Of a stretch of DNA of 64,000 nucleotides, positions 52,148 through 60,485 are shown one piece after another. This stretch comes from Jatrophihabitans_A sp035248685 (lineage in GTDB: Bacteria > Actinomycetota > Actinomycetes > Mycobacteriales > Jatrophihabitantaceae), in assembly GCA_035248685.1 (NCBI GenBank), contig DATFHF010000003.1, forward strand, positions 1 to 64,000, read 5' to 3'. Under the pieces are notes generated by a model that worked only from the letters and a program-made list of their open reading frames with translations, made no database searches and had not been told where the DNA came from. Position 1 is the first letter of the stretch; each line of letters opens with the position of its first letter. The position numbers were made by a program, and so were the translations under genes.

Positions 52148-52220
52148 GCCCTCGTAGCTCAGCGGATAGAGCACCCGCCTTCTAAGCGGATGGTCGCAGG
52201 TTCGATCCCTGCCGGGGGCA
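52148..52220 (+). tRNA. tRNA-Arg (anticodon TCT)
   Basis: A 73-nt cloverleaf with acceptor GCCCTCG pairing CGGGGGC and discriminator A. The loop CTTCTAA gives anticodon TCT. CCA is not encoded. Positions 52177-52219 are repeated exactly at 60375-60417, so this is the likely integration site of an ~8.2-kb element. Confidence 0.97.
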
Positions 52221-52224
52221 CAAC

Positions 52225-52241
52225 GCCCGGCTTTCCTGGGC
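52225..52241 (+). terminator. Hairpin after tRNA-Arg
   Basis: GCCCGG, a CTTTC loop and CTGGGC form a 6-bp stem with one G-T pair directly after the tRNA, a plausible terminator. Confidence 0.45.
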
Positions 52242-52466
52242 TCAAGCTCGACCTCGACGCAAAGAAGGCGGCGCCCAGCGCTCAATGACCACGAAGCCCG
52301 TCCCGAAGTAGACGAATGGCCGCCGTCGAGCGAAACCACCTACGCGAGTTGTCGGCCGACACCAGCAGATCCGCGGGCTGCTCGCCGTCATGTCAGGCAC
52401 TTCTGGTCAGCTCTCGACCAGACGCTGGGTATCAGCCGGTCCTCTGCGCTTGCTGTCCGGCCGGGG

Positions 52467-53900
52467 TCAGCGGCGGCCGGAGCTGAAGGCTGCGGCGCTG
52501 TGCCGGGCGCCGGGCGTCCGTGCCGTCGAGCGGCGGCTCCCGCCGCTGCGGGCCGCGACCTTCTCGTTGGCGGCGGAGTGCTGGGACGTCGATGACGCTC
52601 TCGCGCGTGGGTTTGTCGTGCTGGCTTGACTAGCGCCACGCCCTGGCCGCCGTCGCTGCTGCCGGGCCTTTGGCGATTGCTGTGCCGAGTGCGGTCCCGG
52701 CTCGGCGCTGGCTTGGAACGGTCCGCGCAGGGCACGGTCGCCGGGAGCCAGTTCTACCAGGATCGGGTGGGCGTTGTCTTTGATCCGGGTGGTGATCGGT
52801 GAGATGCCGGCCGCTCGGGCCAGGTCGCGGACGCCGCTGGCCTGCTCGCCGGTCATCAGGGTGACGACTGTGCCGGCGTTGCCGGCGCGAGCGGTGCGAC
52901 CTGAGCGATGCAGGTAGGCCTTGTGTTCGATCGGCGGGTCGGCATGCACGACGAGCCGCACGTTATCGACGTGGATGCCACGCGCGGCGATGTCGGTGGC
53001 GACGAGCACCGTGGCGTTGCCGGCATGGAAGGCGTCAAGGTTGCGGGTGCGGGCGTTCTGGCTGAGGTTGCCGTGCAGTTCGACGGCCGGGACCCCGCCG
53101 CGGTTGAGCTGCCGGGCCAGGCCTTGGGCACCGCGCTTGGTGCGGGTGAACACCATGGTCCGCCCTGGTGCACTGGTCAGATCGAGCAGGATCGACAGCC
53201 GGTGTTCGCGTTCGATGTGCAGGACGTGGTGAGACATCTCCCTGACCGGTGATTGCATCGAGTCGGCCTGATGGGTGATCGGGCGCGTCAGGAACTGCCG
53301 GACCAAGGTGTCGATCGCCTGGTCGAGGGTGGCGGAGAACAGCAGTCGCTGGCCGCTTTGGGGCGTCTGGCTGAGCAGGCGGCGCACCGCGGGCAGGAAG
53401 CCAAGATCGGCCATGTGGTCGGCCTCGTCCAGGACCGTGATCTCCACGTCGGCCAGCGTGCAGTGCTTCTGGCCGATGAGGTCTTCCAGCCGCCCCGGGC
53501 AGGCGATGACGATGTCAACGCCGCGAGATAGTGCGGCGACCTGCGCGCGTTGACTGACCCCGCCGAAGATGGTGCGGTAAGTCAACCCACTCGCCTGGGC
53601 CAGCGGCGCCAGCGAGGCTTCGATCTGTCCGACCAGTTCGCGGGTCGGTGCCAACACGAGCGCGCGTGGCGCCTGTCGGCGCGGGCTGCGGTTCTTGGAC
53701 AGCCGCGCGACGAGTGGCAGCAGGAATGCGTAGGTCTTGCCAGAACCGGTGCGACCCCGGCCGAGTACGTCACGGCCGGCGAGGGAGTCGGGCAGGGTCG
53801 CAGCCTGGATCGGCGTCGGGGTATCTATCCCGAGACCGGCGAGAACAGCAGTCAGGGATGCGGGCACCCCGAGAGCGCGGAATTGCGCAGGAGAATTCAA
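52467..53900 (-). CDS. DEAD-box RNA helicase
   Basis: A 477-residue helicase with GRTGSGKT (motif I), LDEADHM (II), FSATLD (III) and HRSGRTARAG (VI). Q-motif residues TPIQAATLP are present. The C-terminal ~100 residues are low-complexity Arg/Ser/Ala sequence, as in cold-inducible helicases. The start is TTG at 53900 with no clear ribosome site; V12 (GTG) is an alternative. It is the first gene inside the island from the left. Confidence 0.93.
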   Translation of the reverse strand: MNSPAQFRALGVPASLTAVLAGLGIDTPTPIQAATLPDSLAGRDVLGRGRTGSGKTYAFLLPLVARLSKNRSPRRQAPRALVLAPTRELVGQIEASLAPLAQASGLTYRTIFGGVSQRAQVAALSRGVDIVIACPGRLEDLIGQKHCTLADVEITVLDEADHMADLGFLPAVRRLLSQTPQSGQRLLFSATLDQAIDTLVRQFLTRPITHQADSMQSPVREMSHHVLHIEREHRLSILLDLTSAPGRTMVFTRTKRGAQGLARQLNRGGVPAVELHGNLSQNARTRNLDAFHAGNATVLVATDIAARGIHVDNVRLVVHADPPIEHKAYLHRSGRTARAGNAGTVVTLMTGEQASGVRDLARAAGISPITTRIKDNAHPILVELAPGDRALRGPFQASAEPGPHSAQQSPKARQQRRRPGRGASQASTTNPRARASSTSQHSAANEKVAARSGGSRRSTARTPGARHSAAAFSSGRR

Positions 53901-54515
53901 AAGAAATCGCTATCTGTGTGGTGTCTCACCGACAGCCCTATCCGACGAGTTTCGGGTGGACTACGCGCGGAGCGGATGCCAATCGCTGCAACGCGCGGAC
54001 AACTCGTGGCGAGAACTCGACGAGTCGATCTTATTAGCCTAACCCATCCGGGACGGCTCGCCGACCGCCGCGACGGTGATCTCATCAGTCGAGCCGGAAG
54101 GCTAGACCCGGTTCCGGGTCTGAGCCAGAGGAGAGCCGCGACCGACCGATAGCGATCCATCTGCGCGCGCCCAGCCTCGGCAGCGAGCAGCGCGCCTACC
54201 GACGGATATCCTCGCTTGGGTCCGCGCGGCTGCGATGGCGAGCCGTGATGTCAAAGTGGGCATCGAGGGCTAGCGCCAGCCGGTCCGCTGGATCAACCAG
54301 GGCAGGCCGGCGATGCCTTGGGCCCGTTGGAAGGCGCAGGTCATCGCGGTGCTGGCGATCTTCAACCAGGCCAGCGGGGAGAACGCCGAAGCGGCGCCGG
54401 GCCAGCTCGGCTGGCATGACGCCACCTTGCCGACACTATGCCTTTAATCCAGGCCAGATCTCCCCGGTAGCGGGATGCCTTCGCCGCGCGCCAAACGGGC
54501 TGCGCGCGCCGGCAG
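53901..54515. other. Gene-poor stretch inside the island
   Basis: No convincing gene was found in these 615 bases. There is a perfect 8-bp hairpin at 54104-54121 (AGACCCGG, TT, CCGGGTCT). Short frames around 54196-54430 look like degraded coding sequence but match nothing I recognise. This could be remnant mobile DNA or the leader of the helicase gene. Confidence 0.5.
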
Positions 54516-55217
54516 TCAGGATTCGACTGTGACGACAGTCTGATTGACGATGACCCAGTTGTAGAGCCAGCTCATGGTGGGCGTGGGCAGGTGGACGCAG
54601 CCGTGCGAGCCGTGGACGGTGTATTGCTGGGAGCCGAAGGGCATGGTCTGCCAGGAGGCGTCGTGGAAGCCGAAATCGCCGTTGAAGGGGACCCAGTACT
54701 GGACGTAGTCGCGGTAGCCGGCGCCGATGAGGTAGCGGTCGCGTTGCTTGGCCTGCACTCGCCAGGATCCGAGCGGAGTCTGGTCGCCGTTGTCGGTTTC
54801 TCCGGTCGTTACCGCGGTGGAGCTGACCTCGCGTTGCCGCTCGCAGGCCCACAGGTGCTGGCGGCTGATGCTTACCAGCACGAGCTGCGAGTAAGTGTTG
54901 CCGGCGCAGGAGACGGCATCATCCCCCAGGGAGATGACGATCGGCTCGGGCTTGGGACTGGCCCCGGGCTGGAACGCCCCGATATTGCCAGGACTACCTT
55001 CGGCGGTGACAGTCTTGGACGCGACCGCTGATGCGGACGTGTGAACCACTGCGGTAGGCGCCGATCGCCCAAGGGCCGAGGTGGGCGGCGCTGAGGTGTG
55101 GAAGGCGTGCAGCAGCGCGACCACCGTAATCACGGTCAGCGCGGGTAAGGCGTAAGCACGCCAGCCGTAGCGGTCGACCAAGCTGCGTAGATCACTCCGC
55201 AGCGTCCGCGTGGCCAT
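54516..55217 (-). CDS. L,D-transpeptidase (YkuD)
   Basis: A 233-residue exported protein starting MATRTLRSDLRSL. One N-terminal membrane helix (~22-40) is followed by a linker and a YkuD domain with HGSHGCVHLPT holding the catalytic His and Cys. It should make 3-3 peptidoglycan cross-links in the wall. The ATG at 55217 was preferred to longer starts. It is an island gene. Confidence 0.9.
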   Translation of the reverse strand: MATRTLRSDLRSLVDRYGWRAYALPALTVITVVALLHAFHTSAPPTSALGRSAPTAVVHTSASAVASKTVTAEGSPGNIGAFQPGASPKPEPIVISLGDDAVSCAGNTYSQLVLVSISRQHLWACERQREVSSTAVTTGETDNGDQTPLGSWRVQAKQRDRYLIGAGYRDYVQYWVPFNGDFGFHDASWQTMPFGSQQYTVHGSHGCVHLPTPTMSWLYNWVIVNQTVVTVES

Positions 55218-55505
55218 CGATCGGGTGGCGTGCGAGGGCACAGCTATACCATCGCACAACCGGCCGCGGCTCCGGGCCATTCGCGTCCCGGCGGCCAATC
55301 AACAAGTCGAACGCAGCCGATCACCCCTGCTGCTGCTTAGTGGCCGGACGGCGTCTTCTGGACTCGCCAGCCGGCCGGCGGGTGTCACCGGCAGCAGCCC
55401 GCGCAACCTCGGCCGCAGCGGCCCGGACGCTGGCTTCCCCGCCGCGGGTGCGGCAGGCATGCTTTGTCGTCTGCAGCGCAGCTTGTGGATCGTGCCGAGT
55501 GTGGT

Positions 55506-56420
55506 TTAGCGGCTGGTCGCGGCCCTGAGGGCGGCTTGGAGGGCTTGCAGTTGGCTGGTTTGCCATTCCTGGAAGGTCGCGGTTGCCGGGGTGAGGGTTT
55601 CGGTGACGGCCACTACCGGGATGCCGCTGGCGCGCGCGGCAGCGACTTGGCCGGCGACGTCGGGTGTGGAGTTCTGACTGTTGAAGACGTAGATCTTGAC
55701 CTTGCGTTCGCGAATCTGGGTGTCGATGGTGACCTTGTCCGCGGTGCTGGGGTCGGTCCCCTCGCTGATCGCTTTGAGGAAGCCGGGCGGGGTGATCAGG
55801 TCCAGGCCGAGCGCGTCGGCGAGCGGGGCGAAGATGCTCTCGCTGGCGCCGACCGGAATGCCGGCGTAGCGGGCCTTGATGTCGGCGATCAGCCGGTGGT
55901 AGTCGGCCAGGCCGGTGGTCTCGAACGCGCGCCGACGGTCGGCGTAGTAGCCGGCGCCGGCCGGGTCGAGGCGGCCCAGCGCGGCGGTGATCGCATCAGC
56001 GACCTTGGCCACGTCGCTGGGTGAATACCAGCGATGCGGGTTACCGCCGGGCCGGACGCCGGTTACCTGGCCGACATCGATGACGGTGCGGGCCCGGTCG
56101 GGATTGGCGCGCACGGCCTGCGCGGCCCACGGGTCGTAGCCGATCCCGTTCTCCACGAACAATCTGCTCGCGATGATAGTCCGGGCATCGACCGGTGACG
56201 GCTCGTAATCGTGCGGGTCGGTGGCCGGGCTGGTGATGATCGAGGTCTCGTGTACCCGGCTGCCGCCGAGCTGGGCCAAGATGCTGCCCCAGACGTTCAC
56301 GCTCGCCACGACCAGGATCGGGCCGCCGGAGCCGGTCGAGCGTGCCGGGCTCGTGGCGCAGCCGGCCAGCAGCGCCGCCGCGAGCAGCGCTCCGGCAAGT
56401 GCACGGATGTGCCGGGCCAT
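55506..56420 (-). CDS. Zinc-type ABC substrate-binding lipoprotein (ZnuA/AztC-like)
   Basis: A 304-residue lipoprotein with lipobox LLAGC (AALLAGCATS) and an A-1-cluster fold. Metal ligands are visible: His in DPHDYE, His in NPHRWYS, Glu in SESIFAP, with an Asp expected near the C terminus. It should capture zinc or manganese outside the membrane. The start at 56420 has AAGGGCAGG upstream. The cognate ATPase and permease are absent from this window, so it may serve a transporter elsewhere. A Zur-like palindrome lies upstream. Confidence 0.88.
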   Translation of the reverse strand: MARHIRALAGALLAAALLAGCATSPARSTGSGGPILVVASVNVWGSILAQLGGSRVHETSIITSPATDPHDYEPSPVDARTIIASRLFVENGIGYDPWAAQAVRANPDRARTVIDVGQVTGVRPGGNPHRWYSPSDVAKVADAITAALGRLDPAGAGYYADRRRAFETTGLADYHRLIADIKARYAGIPVGASESIFAPLADALGLDLITPPGFLKAISEGTDPSTADKVTIDTQIRERKVKIYVFNSQNSTPDVAGQVAAARASGIPVVAVTETLTPATATFQEWQTSQLQALQAALRAATSR

Positions 56421-56472
56421 GTAAGCACCTGCCCTTCTCGACCCCGAGACCATCAGCTTTACGCTAACCAGA

Positions 56473-56490
56473 AACGGAAACCGTTGTCAA
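56473..56490. promoter_or_regulatory. Possible Zur box between zinc-binding protein and YibE/F genes
   Basis: On the minus strand TTGACAACGGTTTCCGTT has an AACGG/CCGTT palindrome and about 10 of 15 matches to the actinobacterial Zur consensus TGAAAATGATTTTCA. It lies 53-70 nt upstream of the binding-protein start, within the shared promoter region. Confidence 0.4.
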
Positions 56491-56533
56491 TAACAAGCGG
56501 GCGACCCTGGAGCGCCGCGAGCGGCGGTCATGG

Positions 56534-57790
56534 GTGAAGATTGCCGGCATGTGCCCGGCGCATGCGCATCGTGCTTCCTCCGGTCCCGGTGAGCGGTTCG
56601 GCAGATCTGCCGCTGATCGGTTCGGCCGGCCGGGGTTGCTGGCGTCGGGTCGGTGGGTGGCCGGGGTGCTGGCGGGTCTGGCGGTGCTGGTGGCGGCCGG
56701 GATGCTGCTGCTGTGGCCGGCTCGTCATCCTCGGCTAACGGCCACCGGCGCGGAGCGGCTGTCCGGTCAGCTGGTGGCAGGCACGGTGCGCTCTAGCCAG
56801 GCGGTGGACTGTGCCGGGGCCGGCGCGGGCTGTCGGACCAGCGTGCAGGTGCTGGTCACCAGCGGCCCGGACGCCCCGACGGTGATCACGCTGAGTTTCA
56901 CGCCGGGCCCGACCGATCCGCGGCTGCGGGTCGGCGACCGGATCCGGCTGGCCAGGGCGGTGCAGTCCGGGCAGGTGCTATACCAGTTCGACGACATCCA
57001 GCGGGACCGCCCGCTGCTGGTGCTTGGGCTGATATTCGCCGTGGTGGTGTTGGCGGTCGGCCGCTGGCGCGGGCTGGCCGCGCTGGTCGGGCTGGTGTTC
57101 GCCGGCGCGGTGCTGGTGGCCTTCCTGATCCCGGCGCTGGTGGCCGGTAGCTCGCCGATCCTGGTGGCGGTGCTGGCCGGTGCTGCGATCACCCTGGTGG
57201 TGCTGCCGCTGTCGCACGGCGTCTCGCTGACCACCGGCATCGCAATGCTGGGCACGCTGAGCGGGATGGCGGCCGCGGCCGGGCTGGCCGAGATCAGCCT
57301 GGCCAGCCTGCGGATCACCGGGCTGTCCAGCGAGGAGTACGCCACCCTGACCCTGCAGGGCTCGCACTCCACCGTCGGCGGGCTGCTGCTGGCTGGCGCG
57401 GTGATCGGCGCGCTCGGTGTGCTCAACGATGTCACCGTCACCCAGGCCGCCGCGGTCGCCGAGCTCGCCGCTGGCGGGACGCGGCCGCGTAGCGTGTTGG
57501 CGTCGGCGATGCGGATCGGGCGCGACCACATCGCCTCCACCGTCTATTCCCTAGTGCTCGCCTACGCCGGCTCCGCGCTGCCGCTACTCCTGCTGTTCTC
57601 CTTATCGCAGCAGTCCACCACCGACGTGTTGACCAGCGACTCACTCGCCCCAGAGATCGCTATCAGCCTGATCGGCGGCATCGCCCTGGTCCTGGTGGTG
57701 CCGCTGACCACCGCGCTGGCCGCCACCATCAGCCGCCCCCGGCGGCCGGCGCCGATCGCCGGCCGGTCGCAGCCGGCGACCGCCGCCTAG
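56534..57790 (+). CDS. YibE/F-like membrane protein
   Basis: A 418-residue protein. After one N-terminal helix and an extracellular beta-like domain (~65-155), a block of about seven helices begins RPLLVLGLIFAVVVLAVGRW and includes GLVFAGAVLVAFLIPALV. It matches the YibE/F family, of unknown function, sometimes linked to ion export. Start GTG 56534 or ATG 56549. It shares a 113-bp promoter region with the zinc-binding protein, suggesting co-regulation. Confidence 0.85.
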   Translation: MKIAGMCPAHAHRASSGPGERFGRSAADRFGRPGLLASGRWVAGVLAGLAVLVAAGMLLLWPARHPRLTATGAERLSGQLVAGTVRSSQAVDCAGAGAGCRTSVQVLVTSGPDAPTVITLSFTPGPTDPRLRVGDRIRLARAVQSGQVLYQFDDIQRDRPLLVLGLIFAVVVLAVGRWRGLAALVGLVFAGAVLVAFLIPALVAGSSPILVAVLAGAAITLVVLPLSHGVSLTTGIAMLGTLSGMAAAAGLAEISLASLRITGLSSEEYATLTLQGSHSTVGGLLLAGAVIGALGVLNDVTVTQAAAVAELAAGGTRPRSVLASAMRIGRDHIASTVYSLVLAYAGSALPLLLLFSLSQQSTTDVLTSDSLAPEIAISLIGGIALVLVVPLTTALAATISRPRRPAPIAGRSQPATAA

Positions 57791-57999
57791 TGGTCGCACA
57801 GGTCGCCGCAACGATTCGTCTAGCAACCATGGCAGTTCAACACCCGGCGCGAGCGAGCAGGGGCGCCGATAGCCGCACGACCCGTCGCAGCTTGGCCGGA
57901 GCCTGGCTGCTCGGGCTGACCGCCCACGACCTTCACCTGGGCTAGCCCGATAGTGACCCGGCCGGCCGTAGCGGCGGAGCGGCTTGTTGGTTCTGGTCG

Positions 58000-58692
58000 T
58001 TAGTGGCCGCCGCTGCCCAAGCCTGCGACCAGGTTGACCGTGGCGGCCAGGATGACCGCGCCGAAGAGGTAGGACAGCAGGGCATGCCGCAGGGCGGTGG
58101 CCCGAATGGTCGGTGTTTTGAGGTCGGTGTCCGAGACTTGGAAGGTCATGCCGAGCGTGAAGGCCAGATAGGCGAAGTCGCTGTAGCAGGGCGGGCTGTT
58201 CTGGTGGAAATCGATGCTGCCGTCCCGTCCGGCGTAGTAGAGCAACGCATAGCGCAGGGTGAACACGGTGTGCACCAGCAGCCAGGACAGTGCCACGGTG
58301 GCGACCCCGACACCAGCTAGCAGGTCCTGGGTCGAGCCCTTGGCCGAGGATGCCTGCACCAGGAAGAAGCCGACCGCCGCCAAGCTGGTGATCGCCGCGG
58401 CCAGCAGGATGATGTCAGTGACGGCTCGGGTGGGATCTTCCCGGGTCGCGTGGGTAGCAGTCGCCTGCGCGTCCATCGGCCACACCATGAACCATATCCA
58501 GGCGAGCAACACTGCCACGGCTATGTCCCAACCGACGGCCGGAGCGTACCGAGCCGCGCCGGCCATGATCAGGCCGAGCCCGACCAGCACCCCGACCGCG
58601 GCCGAGATCCCCACCCGAATGCCGGTGGGCATAGACGCAGTCGGGTCTGGCGTGCGCTTTCGCCGGCCTGCGGATGATGAGGATCTGGTCAT
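58000..58692 (-). CDS. DUF1345 membrane protein
   Basis: A 230-residue protein with about five helices, starting MTRSSSSAGRRKRTPDP. The DUF1345 signature LLVHTVFTLRYALLYYAG and CYSDFAYLAFTLGMTFQVSDTD are clear. Function unknown. The ATG at 58692 was preferred because the longer frame has no coding character before it. An island gene with no obvious partner. Confidence 0.85.
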   Translation of the reverse strand: MTRSSSSAGRRKRTPDPTASMPTGIRVGISAAVGVLVGLGLIMAGAARYAPAVGWDIAVAVLLAWIWFMVWPMDAQATATHATREDPTRAVTDIILLAAAITSLAAVGFFLVQASSAKGSTQDLLAGVGVATVALSWLLVHTVFTLRYALLYYAGRDGSIDFHQNSPPCYSDFAYLAFTLGMTFQVSDTDLKTPTIRATALRHALLSYLFGAVILAATVNLVAGLGSGGH

Positions 58693-58810
58693 GCCACCCA
58701 CTGTCCCAGCCGACCAGCCCCACCACCGCACGGCGCGCCTGCGAACATCCGCTCCCCACGGGGCTCGATCGCCGCGCGCTGTGCGGGCGCTGTTCGGGCA
58801 TGGTGCTGGC

Positions 58811-60219
58811 TTACGGGTGTGCTTGTTCGGCTGTGCAGTCATGTGTCCGGCTGCCTGCGGCACCGGCGAGCTGCAATCCGACGCAGATCCAGATCGCGTG
58901 CTGAAATGGTGTCCGGAATCGGCTCGCGTCGTTGTAGGCATCACCGTTCAGCCCGACCAGAACCGGCAGCGCGGCGATGGCCAGCAGCCCGGCGGCGCGC
59001 GCGACGGCGTTGTTGACGCCGGAGGCGACGCCGGCGTGGGAGGCGGGGACGGCGCTGAGCACGGTTGAGGTCAGCGGTGCGACGAAGATGGCAAGCCCGA
59101 GGCCAAAAATGGTGACTGCGGGCAGGACGTCGAGTGCGTAGCTGGTGTGCCGAGACAGGCGGGTCACCAGCACCAGCCCGGTCGCCGCGACCAACGGTCC
59201 GATCGACATCGGCAGTCGTGGACCGATGCGTTGGGCCAGTGCCCCGAACCGTGCGGCGAGCAGCAGCATGACCACGGTGATCGGCAGCAGCGCGCTGCCT
59301 CCTTCGAGCGGACTGAACCCAGACACTGTCTGCAGCTCGACCACGAGCAACAACAACGCGCCGCCGTTGGCCGCGTAGAGCAGCAGGGTGACGGCATTGG
59401 CGGCTGAAAACTGGCGCGAGGCGAACAGCGACAGTGGCAGCATGGGATGAGACTCGCGGTTCTCGACTACCACGAAGGCACCCAGGGCGACAGCACCTGC
59501 GATCAGGGGTAGGAGTACGGAGGCGGATGCGAATTTATGGTCGGATGCCGCGATGATTCCGGCAGTCACTCCGCCGAGACCGACTACACCGACTAGCGAT
59601 CCGAGCACATCGATGCGTCCGGAGGCAGTGGTGTCGCGGGTTTCGGGCATGTGCCGCGCCGCGATCGCGACCACTAGCGCCGCCAGCGGAGGGTTGATGA
59701 AAATACCCAACGCCAGGAACCGGCCGCGATAAGCCAGCCGCCGAGGAAGGGCGCTATTGCCGAGGCGGTACCGCTGAGACCTGACCAGGCGCCGATAGCT
59801 CGGACCCGGTCGGAGTCTGCGAAGGAAGCCTGGATGATGGCCAGGCTGGCTGGCGTGAGCAGCGCGCCGCCAACACCCTGCAACGCGCGTGCGGCGATCA
59901 GCCAGCCGGCGTCTGGCGCGAGCCCGCACAGCAGCGAGGCCGCTGCGAACCATGCGACTCCGATTACGAAGATGCGCCGCCGCCCGAACCGGTCTCCGCA
60001 CGCGCCGCCGAGCAGGATGAAGGAGGCCAGCGTCAGGGTATAGGCGGTGACTGTCCACTGAAGCGCCGCGAAGCCGACGTTCAGATCACGCCCAATGGCC
60101 GGCAGCGCAATGTTCACCACGGTCGCGTCGATACCGGCGATCCCGGAACCGAGCACGCAGGCCAGTAGAACCCATCGACCGGACGCCGAGGACAAACCGA
60201 TGACCTGCTCGGCGGGCAC
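58811..60219 (-). pseudogene. EmrB/DHA2-type MFS transporter, frameshifted
   Basis: A ~469-residue 14-helix drug efflux protein split into two frames. The N-terminal part (60219 to ~59704) has the DHA2 motifs SGIAGIDATVVNIALPAIGR and GACGDRFGRRRIF. It runs out of frame after GSWRWVF, where homologues continue FINPPLAALV; the other frame carries this and the rest to 58811. The cause is one missing T in the run on the minus strand at 59700-59703 (four where five are expected). Either a real mutation or a sequencing error. Confidence 0.85.
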
Positions 60220-60374
60220 CTAGCGTGCCGCCGACTGAGCTGCGATCGGCTCCAGGACCAGCCGGTCTGTGGTCAACGTCGGCTGAGTCATGACTCGATC
60301 CTCGCGGATCCGCCAGCCGGACAACCTTGGGACTAGATAGGTTGGCGGGGTTAGCACAGCGCTAGTGCGCGAGT

Positions 60375-60417
60375 GCCTTCTAAGCGGATGGTCGCAGGTT
60401 CGATCCCTGCCGGGGGC
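60375..60417 (+). repeat. Partial tRNA-Arg copy (att-like direct repeat)
   Basis: An exact 43-bp copy of the 3' part of tRNA-Arg(TCT), from the anticodon arm to the end of the acceptor stem. The 5' half is absent, so this is not a working tRNA. It marks the right edge of the island. Confidence 0.9.
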
Positions 60418-60433
60418 GCCAGAACGCCGAAAC

Positions 60434-60471
60434 GGTCGTGGGCCACGGCGTAACCGCCGTGGCCCACGACC
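60434..60471. terminator. Perfect 17-bp hairpin next to the island edge
   Basis: GGTCGTGGGCCACGGCG, a TAAC loop and the exact complement form a 17-bp stem, 14 bp before the stop of the convergent GH99-like gene. It is probably a bidirectional terminator. Confidence 0.7.
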
Positions 60472-60485
60472 ATCTGCTCAGAGGT

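Larger units (their letters stand above)
52177..60417. mobile_element. tRNA-Arg-bounded genomic island, integrase not visible
   Basis: The 3' 43 bp of tRNA-Arg (52177-52219) are repeated identically at 60375-60417 in direct orientation, the attL/attR pattern of tyrosine-integrase elements. Cargo: DEAD-box helicase, L,D-transpeptidase, zinc-type binding protein, YibE/F, DUF1345 and a frameshifted MFS. No integrase, excisionase or plasmid gene was found, so it is a decayed, satellite-like or mis-resolved element. Confidence 0.7.

Noticed and set aside
60375..60417. A second tRNA-Arg gene
   Set aside because: Only the 3' 43 nt are present; the upstream bases cannot form the D-arm or pair with the acceptor stem.
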